Shown one piece after another: positions 9,406-17,778 of a stretch of DNA of 64,000 bases (position 1 is the stretch's first letter; each line of letters starts with the position of its first letter). The notes under the pieces are model-generated. The model was not told where the DNA came from and ran no database searches. It worked only from the letters and a program-made list of their open reading frames with translations. Both the position numbers and the translations under genes were made by a program. Location of the stretch: contig NZ_SMTE01000008.1 in NCBI RefSeq assembly GCF_004357765.1, forward strand, positions 1 through 64,000, read 5' to 3'. This DNA is from Pseudomonas putida (lineage in GTDB: Bacteria > Pseudomonadota > Gammaproteobacteria > Pseudomonadales > Pseudomonadaceae).

Positions 9406-11744
9406 GGCAGCGGGCCGATCAGGGGTATCGAGCCTTCCTCGTGCGGCAGATCGAACTCGACCGAACACCGGCCAGCGTCGACAACGTCCACCTGCAGCCG
9501 ATTATGCGGCGACAGATTTTCCAGATAGACCAGGCCATCCCAGCCCACCACCGCCTGGCCGCCGCTTTCTTCATGGAGTACCTTGCTGCCCAGCTTGAGC
9601 GGCTCACCCTGGCCATCGACCAGTTCGATACTGGCCGCCAGCACCCGGTGCAGCGGAAACTCGAGCAAGTAGCCGCTACCTCGCCGCACGGCCACGCGCT
9701 GCTCCACCTGGGGCGCCAGCACGTCCGGCGGCAGGTCCATCGGGTCGATCTGGTACTTGCCGCGATAGTAGCCGCTGCTGTACGGCACCAGCAGGTGACC
9801 CTTGGCGTCGGTGCGACCGACAACCTGGTTCTCGTAGCTGACCGGCACATCGCCGTAGCCGTTGGTGCTGACCACCACGAAAGCATCGTCGATGCGATTG
9901 GCGGCGAACACCCCGGCATCCATCCACACCAGCGAGCCACTGGCATCGGCCCAGCGGGTCATCTCGCCGCTGCTGCCGTAGACACCGGCCTGCAACTGCA
10001 CCGATTGCAGGCGCCAGGTGACATAGGCCTGGCGATAGGCGTCCCGCGCGCCACCCGTGGCATAGCCCAGGTTGTAGCCCACGCCACCGCCAACCGGAAC
10101 CGCACGGCTGTAGTTGACCCGCTGCAAGTCCTCACCGTCCTTGCTGCGCTCCGCGCTCACGGCCAGCGTGCCACCATTGAAGTCGAACGGGATCACCAGT
10201 TGCGCCTGCACCGCCCAGGCGCTGTCGCCGACCTCGCGGTTGGCCGACAGGTACAAGCTGCTCGCCCCCCACAGGGGTTTGCTCCAGCTGAGGTTGATCA
10301 GGCGGGTGCGCGAGCCGTCGCCGGCACGGACGTCGAAGTAACCCGCACCGACGCTACCGTAGCGGTCGAGGTTCAGGCTCAGGGTCACTTGTTCGCTGCT
10401 CTCGCTCAATTGCAGATCCGGAGTATCGACCCGCGACAGGTCGGCGTAGTCGCCATGGCGTTGCAGGCGCTGGTAGCTGAAGCCGATGCGCTGGCTGTTG
10501 TACTGATAGCCCAAGGCGGTCTGATGGCCCTTCTCGCCATCGAACCGGCTCTGCGCCAGGGCAGCGTTGAGCACGCCGAAGTTGCCCAGGCGCAGGGTGC
10601 CGCCAAGGCCACCGAGCAGCATCGATTCGGCGGTTTCCAGGTGACTCTCTAGGGTGAAGGCGTCGCTCAGGCCATAGCGCAGACTGCCCGAGGCCACGCC
10701 AGGCCCATAGCCGAAATCACGCACGCCATAGTCGCGGCGCAGGCTACCGGCCGCCACCGAGAAATCCGACAGGCCCTTCTGCAGCAAGCTGCTGGTGACG
10801 TAGAACGGCAGCGTGGTGGACACTTGCCGGCCCAGTGCATCGGTGGTGACCACCACCGCCTCGCCGGCCCCGTTGATGAACGGCACGTTGGTCAGGGTGT
10901 AGGGGCCCGGTTGCAGCTCGGTGGTGCTGGACTTGTAGCCATTGATGAACAGGTCGAGGGAGGTCGGTACGGCCGCCTCACCGGCAAAGGCCGGCAACGG
11001 GTAGGTGACCAGGTCGGGGCGGGCGGCGAAGTCGCGCGACAGCTGCAAGCCGCCGACCCGTACCGAACTGGTCCAAGGCAAGGCACCGGTGACGAAATCG
11101 CCGGCCTCGTAGGTCAGCAGACGCTGCTCGTCGGTGTACTGCCAGGTGCTGTCGTAGCGCAGGAAGCCTTCTCGGGTGTCGGCATCCGGGGCACCGTTGA
11201 ACGACTGACGCCACTGCCCGGTGGTGGAGAAGGTGCCCCAACCGTCGAACACCCGCAGTTCGTTCCAGGCCGCCAGATAAGTGCCGCCGTCGTCGGTGTC
11301 GTTGAGGTAGGCATCGTAGTTGAACAAGGCACCGAAGCTGCTCCGGGCTTCGCTGGCCGGGTACAGACTGCGGTTACCCACTTGCTGGTCCGGCAACCAG
11401 GCAGGCGGCACTTGCAGAAGCAGACGCTGGTTCTGGCTGTCGTAGTCGCTGTGCAGGCCGGCCACCTCATCCAGCGCCACCTCGCCCTGCGGGTTGCCTG
11501 GCAGCGTTACACCCGCCGCGCGCAGCACATCGCTGGCCACGTACAAATGCCCGGCACGCTGCTGTACCGCTATCAGCTCAGCCCTGGGCATCTGATTGAC
11601 CAGCAGATCGAGGTACAGCGTGGCATCGGTCACCACCGCAGCCTCGGTGGGAGGCGGTGGCAGATCGTCGGCCACCCCCAGGTTCGGCCCGCACAGGACC
11701 AACCCCAGACTCCAGAGGCGGGCAGTCGATGGCAGACATTTCAC
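9396..11744 (-). CDS. csuD: Csu-type pilus outer membrane usher
   Basis: A 782-residue usher. It opens with a signal peptide and an N-terminal chaperone-binding domain (LYLDLLVNQMPRAELIAVQQRAGHLYVA), continues with a long beta-barrel rich in alternating aromatic residues, and has the plug/C-terminal domains (VPFINGAGEAVVVTTDALGRQ; later GYYRGKYQIDPMDLPPDV). Ushers assemble pilins delivered by the chaperone and thread the fibre out through the outer membrane. The predicted start is GTG 11744 with GGAAG 6 bp upstream. It follows the chaperone by 57 bp and overlaps the tip gene, as in csuC-csuD-csuE. Length is near that of other archaic-class ushers. Confidence 0.92.
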   Translation of the reverse strand: MKCLPSTARLWSLGLVLCGPNLGVADDLPPPPTEAAVVTDATLYLDLLVNQMPRAELIAVQQRAGHLYVASDVLRAAGVTLPGNPQGEVALDEVAGLHSDYDSQNQRLLLQVPPAWLPDQQVGNRSLYPASEARSSFGALFNYDAYLNDTDDGGTYLAAWNELRVFDGWGTFSTTGQWRQSFNGAPDADTREGFLRYDSTWQYTDEQRLLTYEAGDFVTGALPWTSSVRVGGLQLSRDFAARPDLVTYPLPAFAGEAAVPTSLDLFINGYKSSTTELQPGPYTLTNVPFINGAGEAVVVTTDALGRQVSTTLPFYVTSSLLQKGLSDFSVAAGSLRRDYGVRDFGYGPGVASGSLRYGLSDAFTLESHLETAESMLLGGLGGTLRLGNFGVLNAALAQSRFDGEKGHQTALGYQYNSQRIGFSYQRLQRHGDYADLSRVDTPDLQLSESSEQVTLSLNLDRYGSVGAGYFDVRAGDGSRTRLINLSWSKPLWGASSLYLSANREVGDSAWAVQAQLVIPFDFNGGTLAVSAERSKDGEDLQRVNYSRAVPVGGGVGYNLGYATGGARDAYRQAYVTWRLQSVQLQAGVYGSSGEMTRWADASGSLVWMDAGVFAANRIDDAFVVVSTNGYGDVPVSYENQVVGRTDAKGHLLVPYSSGYYRGKYQIDPMDLPPDVLAPQVEQRVAVRRGSGYLLEFPLHRVLAASIELVDGQGEPLKLGSKVLHEESGGQAVVGWDGLVYLENLSPHNRLQVDVVDAGRCSVEFDLPHEEGSIPLIGPLPCR

Positions 11745-11801
11745 GCACGGCTTCCAACCATGGTCGGGTCCTCCCTGGGCCCTACTGCTTCGTCGTCAGT
11801 C

Positions 11802-12578
11802 CTATCGCCCTTGCACGATGGCCTCGGCGCTGTCCTGGCCGTTGACCCGGCCTTTGAGCACACTGGCTGCATTGGCCGCGGCGGGCGCTGGCCAGCGCAT
11901 GCTGGCGCCGGGCAGCACATAGCCGAGCAGCCCCTCGACCAGGGGCTTGGACTGGCCGCCCTGCTGCATCACCACATCGGTCAGGCGAGCGTGCACGGGG
12001 CCGGTGTTGCGCAATTCCACATAGGGCTTGCCCTGCACCATCACCGGACGCCAGCTCAGTTGCGGCTGACCGACGCCCTCGGCGCTGCGCCGACCTTGCG
12101 GATCGGGCTTGCCCCACAGGCCTTCGCCATACACGAACAACGGCACCGAATAGCGCATCTGCAGACGAATCGCCGCCGCCGTGCCCTTCTCCGCGGCATC
12201 GGCCGGCAAGGCCGAAGGAATCTCGTCGATGATGATGCGATAGGCCTTCTCCTGGCCTGCGGGCGAGCTGCCGGTACGGGTCAGGCGGATCAGTTGCTTC
12301 TGCCCCGGTGCGATATTGGCCACCGGGGGACTGCCGATGATCTCGCGCTGGGCCTGGAACTGTTCCTGGTAGTCACCCTGGCGCCAGGCGAACACCCTCA
12401 CCTGCAGACTGGCCGGCGCCGTTCCACGGTTTTCCAGCCACAGCGCACCGGCCTTCTGGTCGGCTTCGAGCACAGGATCGATCGGCCAGATCAGCACCGA
12501 GGTGGCAGCCTGCAGCGGCAGGCTCGCCAGCAGCAGCAAACCGAACAATCCGCACTTCCCTTTGACGCCTGCGCGCAT
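11802..12578 (-). CDS. csuC: Pilus periplasmic chaperone (PapD-like)
   Basis: A 258-residue PapD-family chaperone with a cleavable signal (MRAGVKGKCGLFGLLLLASLPLQA). The first Ig-like domain has VLIWPIDPVLEADQKAGALWLENRG and the conserved FRIIIDEIPS-like strand (AYRIIIDEIPSALP) and ends with a strand similar to RYSVPLFVYGEG; these carry out donor-strand complementation of pilins in the periplasm. The start is ATG 12578, with AAGGAG 8 bp upstream. It sits between the four pilin-type genes and the usher, the csuC position. Confidence 0.92.
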   Translation of the reverse strand: MRAGVKGKCGLFGLLLLASLPLQAATSVLIWPIDPVLEADQKAGALWLENRGTAPASLQVRVFAWRQGDYQEQFQAQREIIGSPPVANIAPGQKQLIRLTRTGSSPAGQEKAYRIIIDEIPSALPADAAEKGTAAAIRLQMRYSVPLFVYGEGLWGKPDPQGRRSAEGVGQPQLSWRPVMVQGKPYVELRNTGPVHARLTDVVMQQGGQSKPLVEGLLGYVLPGASMRWPAPAAANAASVLKGRVNGQDSAEAIVQGR

Positions 12579-12616
12579 AGCGCTCTCCTTGTTTCGTACT
12601 TGTCGATGCCAAACGA

Positions 12617-13120
12617 TCACCAGGTCACCGTCACCTGGACGGCATCGGTGTAGGTCCCTGCCGGCAACGTGCCGGGCAGTTGGGTACGGGCGTACACCGG
12701 CAGCTTGATCGCAGCGGCGTCGGTGTAGGTGAGCGCCACACTCTGGCCGATCCCCAGGCTCTGGCTGTAGGCGGCGTCCCGATACAACTGGTAGGCGAGC
12801 AACTGCGTACCGCCACTGCGCTTGAGGTTGCGCGTGCCGCTGGCGCTGTTCTGGCCGCCGTCCAGGCTCATGGACAAGGCCACGCCGGGGGTGCACTGGA
12901 AGGTCACCGTGGTGCCTCCCAGCGAGGTGCTCAGCGTGCTGGTGGCCAAGGCCGACTGGGTGCCGAAGTCGAGACTGCCGTAGCGGGTCACGCCGCCGAC
13001 TACCAGGCACCCGGCAACCACCTGGGCGGTTACCTGGAACGTGCTGGTGGTCGCCGCAGGCAATGGCGCGGCCAGCAGCAGCGCGCCCCCTGCAAGGCAA
13101 AACGACAGGCTTCGACGCAT
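12617..13120 (-). CDS. SCPU domain pilin subunit (fourth)
   Basis: A 167-residue exported protein: signal peptide (MRRSLSFCLAGGALLLAAPLPA), then one spore coat U domain with the cysteine after QVVAGCLVVGG, the central LDFGTQ motif, FQCTPGVALSMSLDGGQN, and the C-terminal YTDAVQVTVTW strand. The last strand is characteristic of Csu pilin subunits. It lies 3 bp after its upstream homologue and 38 bp before the chaperone. By position it corresponds to a minor pilin (CsuB-like); which of the four SCPU genes is the main pilin cannot be settled here. Confidence 0.88.
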   Translation of the reverse strand: MRRSLSFCLAGGALLLAAPLPAATTSTFQVTAQVVAGCLVVGGVTRYGSLDFGTQSALATSTLSTSLGGTTVTFQCTPGVALSMSLDGGQNSASGTRNLKRSGGTQLLAYQLYRDAAYSQSLGIGQSVALTYTDAAAIKLPVYARTQLPGTLPAGTYTDAVQVTVTW

Positions 13121-13123
13121 GGC

Positions 13124-13657
13124 TCAGAAGGTCAACTCGACCGCCACCGTGTCGGTGTACACCCCGGCCGGCAGACCCGCCTTGCCGAGCGCCTGGCCAT
13201 ACAGGTTGACGGTCTGCGCCACGCCGGTGCTGGTCGGCAGGGTGATGGTGCCATCGATGGCCAGCAACTGGGTACGTCCGGCATCGGTGTAGAAGTCATA
13301 GGGCACGAAGTTGCCGGCGCCGTCGGCCAGCGCTCGCGTGCCCCCGGTCGACTGGCCATCGTGGGCGCCGGCGCGCACGCGGATCGACGGCACGGTGCCT
13401 GCAGAACAGAGGATGCTCATGGCACCGCCACCGGGGCCCAGTACCTGTGCGTTGGCGCTACCGAACAAAGCATCCTGGGTGCCGAAGTCCAGGGCACCGA
13501 AGTTCAACCCGGAAGTGCCGGCGCTGCCGTTGACCTGGCAGGCCGACGTCAGCGTCAGGGTCGAGTCGATGGTCCCGGTCACGGTGGCCCCGTGGGCCTG
13601 CGAGGCCAGTGCCAGGCCGAGGCCGGCGAGTAGGCAACGGGTCATGTGGTTGGGCAT
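13124..13657 (-). CDS. SCPU domain pilin subunit (third)
   Basis: A 177-residue SCPU protein with signal peptide ending near SQAHG. It shows the family pattern: SACQVNG, LNFGALDFGTQD, MSILCSAGTVPSIRVRAGAHD, GTRALADG and the final YTDTVAVELTF strand. The start ATG 13657 has AGGAG 8 bp upstream. It is Gly/Ala/Thr-rich and low in charge, as expected for a polymerising pilin. It is placed between two other SCPU genes in the same operon with short gaps of 20 and 3 bp. Confidence 0.88.
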   Translation of the reverse strand: MPNHMTRCLLAGLGLALASQAHGATVTGTIDSTLTLTSACQVNGSAGTSGLNFGALDFGTQDALFGSANAQVLGPGGGAMSILCSAGTVPSIRVRAGAHDGQSTGGTRALADGAGNFVPYDFYTDAGRTQLLAIDGTITLPTSTGVAQTVNLYGQALGKAGLPAGVYTDTVAVELTF

Positions 13658-13677
13658 GTGTCAGTCTCCTTGTGTCG

Positions 13678-14214
13678 CTACCAGTCCAGGGTCACCCTCA
13701 ACGTGTCACGGTAAAGCCCGGCGGGTAGCGAGCGCGGTTGTGCCACCACTACGCCGTAGATGGGAATCGGGATCTGCCGAGTGCTGTTGATGGTGAAGGC
13801 TCGTGCCTGGCCGATGCCGTAGCGGCTGTTACCGCCTGGATCGACCGCCAGTTGATAGGGGATCATTTCGCGGCCATTGCTCAGGCGCCGCACGCCATCG
13901 CTGCCGTTAAGGCCGCCATTGATGCGTACGTTGAACGCCCGTACCTCAGGCGTGCAGCTGATTTGCAAGCGGCCATCGCCGCCGGCTTCATCGACTCGCG
14001 TGCGCAGCGGCTGTTCCCAGCTCGGTCCACGCTCGCCGAAGTCCATCAGCCCGGGGTTGGCCAAGGTCGCCGGTTGCTCGCTGTCGCTATCGATCTGGCA
14101 CGCTGCACTGATCACCAGTCGAGCCTGAATGAAACCGGTACTGGTGCCATGCGCCCCCGCGCTCGGTACCAACAGCGGTCCCAGGGACAGCAGCAGGATC
14201 GTGGTGCGGTTCAT
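13678..14214 (-). CDS. SCPU domain pilin subunit (second)
   Basis: A 178-residue exported SCPU protein (signal MNRTTILLLSLGPLLVPSAGA). It has ISAACQIDSDSEQ, LMDFGERG, LQISCTPEVRAFNVRINGGLN, then RRLSNGREMIPYQLAVD and the closing YRDTLRVTLDW strand. It differs from its neighbours in a longer insertion before the central motif. It follows the first SCPU gene by 29 bp and precedes the third by 20 bp, so it is part of the same transcript. It probably encodes a CsuA-like minor subunit. Confidence 0.87.
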   Translation of the reverse strand: MNRTTILLLSLGPLLVPSAGAHGTSTGFIQARLVISAACQIDSDSEQPATLANPGLMDFGERGPSWEQPLRTRVDEAGGDGRLQISCTPEVRAFNVRINGGLNGSDGVRRLSNGREMIPYQLAVDPGGNSRYGIGQARAFTINSTRQIPIPIYGVVVAQPRSLPAGLYRDTLRVTLDW

Positions 14215-14243
14215 GGCGACACATCCTTGTGCATGGCGGCCTC

Positions 14244-14774
14244 CTACCAGGTGACCGTGACTTTGAGCAGGTCGGCATACAGGCCTGCCCGGGGGACCCA
14301 GGCCAAGCGGTCGATTCGGGCATACAAAGGAAGCTCCACCGAGCCGCTGTCAGGCACCCGCGCCGACTGCGCGACGTCGACGGGCAAGGGCTGTCGCCAC
14401 GCCGCATCGCGGTACAGGCGGTAAGGGATGGGCCGTGCCTGGCCATCGCCGCTGCTCAGAAAACGCAGCTCGCCGACGCCACCATGCTGGCCACCGTCGA
14501 CCCGCACCTGATAGGCGGTACCGGGGTTGCACTCCAGGCGCGGCGGGCGCTGGGCGAGCAGCACGCCACTGAGCGGCGCACCCGGGCCGTCCAGGCGCGC
14601 AGCGCTGCCCAGGTCGATTCGACCCAGGGCCTGCGCGCCGGCATCGCGCTGCTGAGTGACCAACACGCAGCCGCGCTGCACCTGCACCCGCACTTCCACC
14701 AGAAAGTCCGCGGCCATGGCGACGTTGCTGCCGGCCAGCAGGCCTATCAGAATGGCCAACGAGCGTTCGAGCAC
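14244..14774 (-). CDS. SCPU domain pilin subunit (first gene of the pilus operon)
   Basis: A single-SCPU-domain protein of about 176 residues opening the pilus operon. The preferred start is GTG 14774: AAGGA lies 7 bp upstream and the product then begins directly with a signal peptide (LERSLAILIGLLAGSNVAMA). An in-frame ATG at 14798 lacks a ribosome site. The domain shows RGCVLVTQQRD, RIDLGSAARL, CNPGTAYQVRVDGGQHGG and the final YADLLKVTVTW strand. By position it is the CsuA/B equivalent, the usual major pilin, but it has a diverged N-terminal part. Confidence 0.82.
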   Translation of the reverse strand: MLERSLAILIGLLAGSNVAMAADFLVEVRVQVQRGCVLVTQQRDAGAQALGRIDLGSAARLDGPGAPLSGVLLAQRPPRLECNPGTAYQVRVDGGQHGGVGELRFLSSGDGQARPIPYRLYRDAAWRQPLPVDVAQSARVPDSGSVELPLYARIDRLAWVPRAGLYADLLKVTVTW

Positions 14775-14837
14775 TGCACTATCCTTTTCGGCATCCATGG
14801 GTTGAACGTAGCAACCCGGCCTCGATACGCCAGCGCT

Positions 14838-14857
14838 CTTTGGTGTTAACGCCAAAG
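14838..14857. promoter_or_regulatory. 20-bp near-perfect palindrome upstream of the pilus operon
   Basis: CTTTGGTGTTAACGCCAAAG reads almost the same on both strands, with a single mismatched pair, and is centred on GTTAAC. It lies 63 bp upstream of the GTG start of the first pilin gene and just after the stop of a small ORF. It could be an operator or a stem at the 3' end of that ORF; no T-run follows, so terminator function is unlikely. Confidence 0.45.
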
Positions 14858-14859
14858 AC

Positions 14860-15036
14860 CTAGTCCAGCGACAGGTACTGGAGAAATTTCACGAATGGGT
14901 CGAACCCCTCGCGATCCTGCGCCTCCAATGGCCATAGGCCGGCAAAGCCTTCGACATTCTGGTACGGTGCATGACGTTCACCGACCTGTACCAGGCGCAG
15001 GGACTTCGCCCGGACAGCCAAAACGGAGTGTTTCAT
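14860..15036 (-). CDS. Candidate small ORF, 58 codons, unknown
   Basis: An unrecognised reading frame filling the space between the divergent pilus and phytochrome operons. It starts at ATG 15036, two bases from the bphP ATG on the other strand, and ends at TAG 14860. The product begins MKHSVLAVRAKSLRLVQVGE and ends DPFVKFLQYLSLD; it is mixed in composition with aromatic and charged residues well spread, and looks more protein-like than the other frames of this stretch. There is no ribosome site before the ATG, so it may instead be the 3' remnant of a longer lost gene. Existence as a gene is uncertain. Confidence 0.3.
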   Translation of the reverse strand: MKHSVLAVRAKSLRLVQVGERHAPYQNVEGFAGLWPLEAQDREGFDPFVKFLQYLSLD

Positions 15037-15038
15037 CA

Positions 15039-17288
15039 ATGACTGCAGACAACGCCTTGGCCGCGGCCGTGGAACGCTGTGCCCAGGAACCGATCCAGAT
15101 CCCTGGCAGCATCCAGCCCCAGGGCTTCCTGCTGGTGCTGGACGAACAAGACCTGCGCATACTCCAGGCCAGCGAGAACGTCGAGCGTTGGCTCGGCATC
15201 TCGGCCAGCGACCTGGTCGACCAGCGCTTCGACGACCTGGTCAGCGAAGGCTTCGACCTGCGTGCCAAGCTCGGGCTGCTGCCCGAGGACGAGGTATTCC
15301 CGTTCCATATCGGCGACGTCCACCTGCGCCAGGGCGCCCCCTACACCGAGGCCCTGCGTCTGTTGGCGCATCGCCACGACCAGGTGCTGATCGCCGAGTT
15401 CGAGCCGTCTCGTCTTGGCTCCGAGCTGACCGAGCAAGGTGACTACTACCCACTGGTGCGCGGCTTCGTCAGCAGCCTGCACCATGCCGAGACCCTTGAG
15501 CAACTGCTGCAGCAATCGGTCGAGCAGATCAGGCGCATCACCGGCTTCGGTCGGGTCAAGGCCTATCGCTTCGATGCCGAAGGCAACGGCCAGGTGCTCG
15601 CGGAAGTGGCCGACGCTGGCTACCCGCGCTACCTCGGCCTGCACTTCCCGGCCTCGGACATCCCGAGACAGGCCCGCGAGCTGTACCGGATCAACCGCAT
15701 CCGGGTCATCGAAGACGCCAACTACCAGCCGTCGCCCTTGGTCCCCGGCAACAACCCGCGTACGGGCAAACCGTTGGACATGAGCTTCGCCGCCCTGCGC
15801 AGCGTCTCGCCGGTGCACCTGCAATACATGCGCAACATGGGCACATTGGCGTCGATGTCGTTGTCGATCATGGTCGATGGCGAACTGTGGGGGTTGATTT
15901 CGTGCCACCATGACACCCCGCGCCCGGTGGATTTCCGCACGCGTACCGCCTGTGAACTACTGGCCAGCGTGCTGTCCCTGCAGATCGAGTCGCGTGAGTC
16001 GCACGCTTACACGCGCAAGCTGCTCGATCTGCGTCGGCACATCGTGCAGATGATTTCCTCGATGGCCGACCACGACAGTGTCAGCGAAGGCCTGCGCGCC
16101 TTGCCCGACGTTCTGCTGGCATTCACCGGTGCCACTGGCGCGGCGCTGATTTCCGCCGAGCGATGCGACCTGATCGGGCAGACGCCTTCGGCTGCCCAGG
16201 TCAATGCCTTGGTGCATTGGCTGGCCGAGCGAGGCGACGACAGTATCTTCCAGACCGACAACGTGGGCCGCGATATCGAGCCCCTTCCGGAACTGGCCGA
16301 GTGCATCGGCGGCGTGCTGGCCGTGCCCATTTCCAAGATCCATTCCCACTATCTGTTGTGGTTCCGCCCCGAGCAGGTGCGCACGGTGGACTGGGCCGGC
16401 CGCCCCGACAAGGAAATCGGCCCGCAAGGCATGCTCAACCCTCGGCACAGCTTCGACCATTGGCAGGAGCAGATCAGCGGCTATTGCATGCCATGGGACC
16501 CCCTGATCATCGAAGGCGTGGCCGAATTGCGCAATGCCGTGCTCGGCATCGTCCTGCGCAAAGCCGAGGAAATGGCGCAACTTGCCGGCGAACTGCGCCG
16601 ATCGAATAAGGAACTCGAGGCGTTTTCCTACAGCGTGTCCCATGACCTGCGCGCGCCGCTCAGGCACATCGCCGGCTACACCGAGCTGTTGAGCGAAATC
16701 GAGGGCAAGGGCTTGAGCGAGCGTGGCTTGCGTTTTCTCCAGCACATCGAAGAAGCTGCGCATTTCGCCGGCACCCTGGTGGACAACCTGCTCAACTTCT
16801 CGCAGATGGGGCGCTCGGCCCTGCGCCTGTCGGACGTCGACCTCAACGCCTTGGTCGAGTCCATCCGCAACGAACTCGCCCCCGACTACCAAGGCCGCAA
16901 GATCGTCTGGGAGATCGAGCCGTTGCCCAAGGTGATCGCTGACCCGGCATTCATCAACCTGGCGCTGCAGAACCTCATCGGCAACGCCATCAAATACACC
17001 CGAAGCAGGGAAGTGGCACGCATCCACATCAGCGCCGTGGAGCATGCGCAGGAAATCGAAGTGTGCATCCGCGATAATGGTGTCGGCTTCGACATGGCCT
17101 ACGTCAACAAACTATTCGGAGTGTTCCAGCGCCTGCATCGCATGGAAGACTTCGAAGGCACCGGCATCGGCCTGGCCAGCGTACGACGTATCATCGAACG
17201 TCACGATGGCCGGGTCTGGGCCGAGGGCCAGCTCGACCAGGGTGCCAGCTTCCATTTCACCCTACCCCGTTCCGCACCGTCTATCTGA
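15039..17288 (+). CDS. bphP: Bacteriophytochrome histidine kinase
   Basis: A 749-residue red/far-red photoreceptor kinase. Domains: PAS (about 20-120) with the biliverdin-attaching Cys14 in ERCAQEPIQIPGSIQPQG; GAF (140-305) with the chromophore-pocket PASDIP motif and the ISCHHDTPRP segment; PHY (315-500); HisKA with His535 in SYSVSHDLRAPLRH; and HATPase with NLIGNAIKYT, DNGVGFD and GTGIGLAS. The start is ATG 15039 with ACGGAG upstream. It is followed after 15 bp by its likely partner response regulator. No heme oxygenase gene (bphO) is next to it, so biliverdin must come from elsewhere in the genome. Cytoplasmic. Confidence 0.95.
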   Translation: MTADNALAAAVERCAQEPIQIPGSIQPQGFLLVLDEQDLRILQASENVERWLGISASDLVDQRFDDLVSEGFDLRAKLGLLPEDEVFPFHIGDVHLRQGAPYTEALRLLAHRHDQVLIAEFEPSRLGSELTEQGDYYPLVRGFVSSLHHAETLEQLLQQSVEQIRRITGFGRVKAYRFDAEGNGQVLAEVADAGYPRYLGLHFPASDIPRQARELYRINRIRVIEDANYQPSPLVPGNNPRTGKPLDMSFAALRSVSPVHLQYMRNMGTLASMSLSIMVDGELWGLISCHHDTPRPVDFRTRTACELLASVLSLQIESRESHAYTRKLLDLRRHIVQMISSMADHDSVSEGLRALPDVLLAFTGATGAALISAERCDLIGQTPSAAQVNALVHWLAERGDDSIFQTDNVGRDIEPLPELAECIGGVLAVPISKIHSHYLLWFRPEQVRTVDWAGRPDKEIGPQGMLNPRHSFDHWQEQISGYCMPWDPLIIEGVAELRNAVLGIVLRKAEEMAQLAGELRRSNKELEAFSYSVSHDLRAPLRHIAGYTELLSEIEGKGLSERGLRFLQHIEEAAHFAGTLVDNLLNFSQMGRSALRLSDVDLNALVESIRNELAPDYQGRKIVWEIEPLPKVIADPAFINLALQNLIGNAIKYTRSREVARIHISAVEHAQEIEVCIRDNGVGFDMAYVNKLFGVFQRLHRMEDFEGTGIGLASVRRIIERHDGRVWAEGQLDQGASFHFTLPRSAPSI

Positions 17289-17303
17289 GGCATCCGTAAC
17301 ATC

Positions 17304-17765
17304 ATGCTCAAACCCATCCTGCTGGTCGAAGACAACCCCAGGGACCTTGAACTGACACTGTTGGCCCTGGAACGCAGCCAGTTGGCCAACGAAGTCATCG
17401 TCCTGCGCGACGGTGCCGACGCCCTTGACTACCTGCTGCGCCGCAATGCTTATGCCGATCGCGATGATGGCAACCCGGCGGTACTGCTGCTTGACCTCAA
17501 GCTGCCCAAGGTCGATGGCCTGGAGGTGCTCAAGGAAGTGCGTGCCACGCCAGAGCTGCGCAGTATTCCAACGGTGATGCTGACGTCCTCGCGCGAGGAA
17601 CCCGATTTGCTGCGTGCCTATGAACTGGGCGTCAATGCCTACGTGGTCAAGCCGGTGGAGTTCAAGGAGTTCGTCGCAGCCATTTCCGATCTCGGCATCT
17701 TCTGGGCGGTGCTCAACGAGCCACCGCCCGGTTCGTTGCGCCTGAACCGTCGTGGCAGTCACTGA
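17304..17765 (+). CDS. Single-domain response regulator (Rcp1-like) paired with BphP
   Basis: A 153-residue receiver-only protein. It shows the acidic pair in LLVEDNPRD, the phosphoacceptor Asp64 in LLLDLKLPKVDG, Thr/Ser in MLTSSREE and Lys in VVKPVEF, plus the RRNAYADRDDGNPAVLLLD insertion typical of the Rcp1 class that serves phytochrome kinases. It has no output domain. It lies 15 bp after bphP and runs into the hybrid kinase gene, so it probably relays light signals from BphP, perhaps to the hybrid kinase or another partner. Confidence 0.92.
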   Translation: MLKPILLVEDNPRDLELTLLALERSQLANEVIVLRDGADALDYLLRRNAYADRDDGNPAVLLLDLKLPKVDGLEVLKEVRATPELRSIPTVMLTSSREEPDLLRAYELGVNAYVVKPVEFKEFVAAISDLGIFWAVLNEPPPGSLRLNRRGSH

Positions 17766-17778
17766 GGCCAACGCGAAG

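Noticed and set aside
8413-12653. Long plus-strand open frames across the pilus operon
   Set aside because: They oppose clear usher, chaperone and pilin genes and are rich in His/Gly/Ala/Arg shadow composition.
14895-15038. In-frame upstream extension of the phytochrome kinase
   Set aside because: The added residues are Pro/Arg-rich and absent from known phytochromes; ATG 15039 has a ribosome site and puts Cys14 in the normal place.
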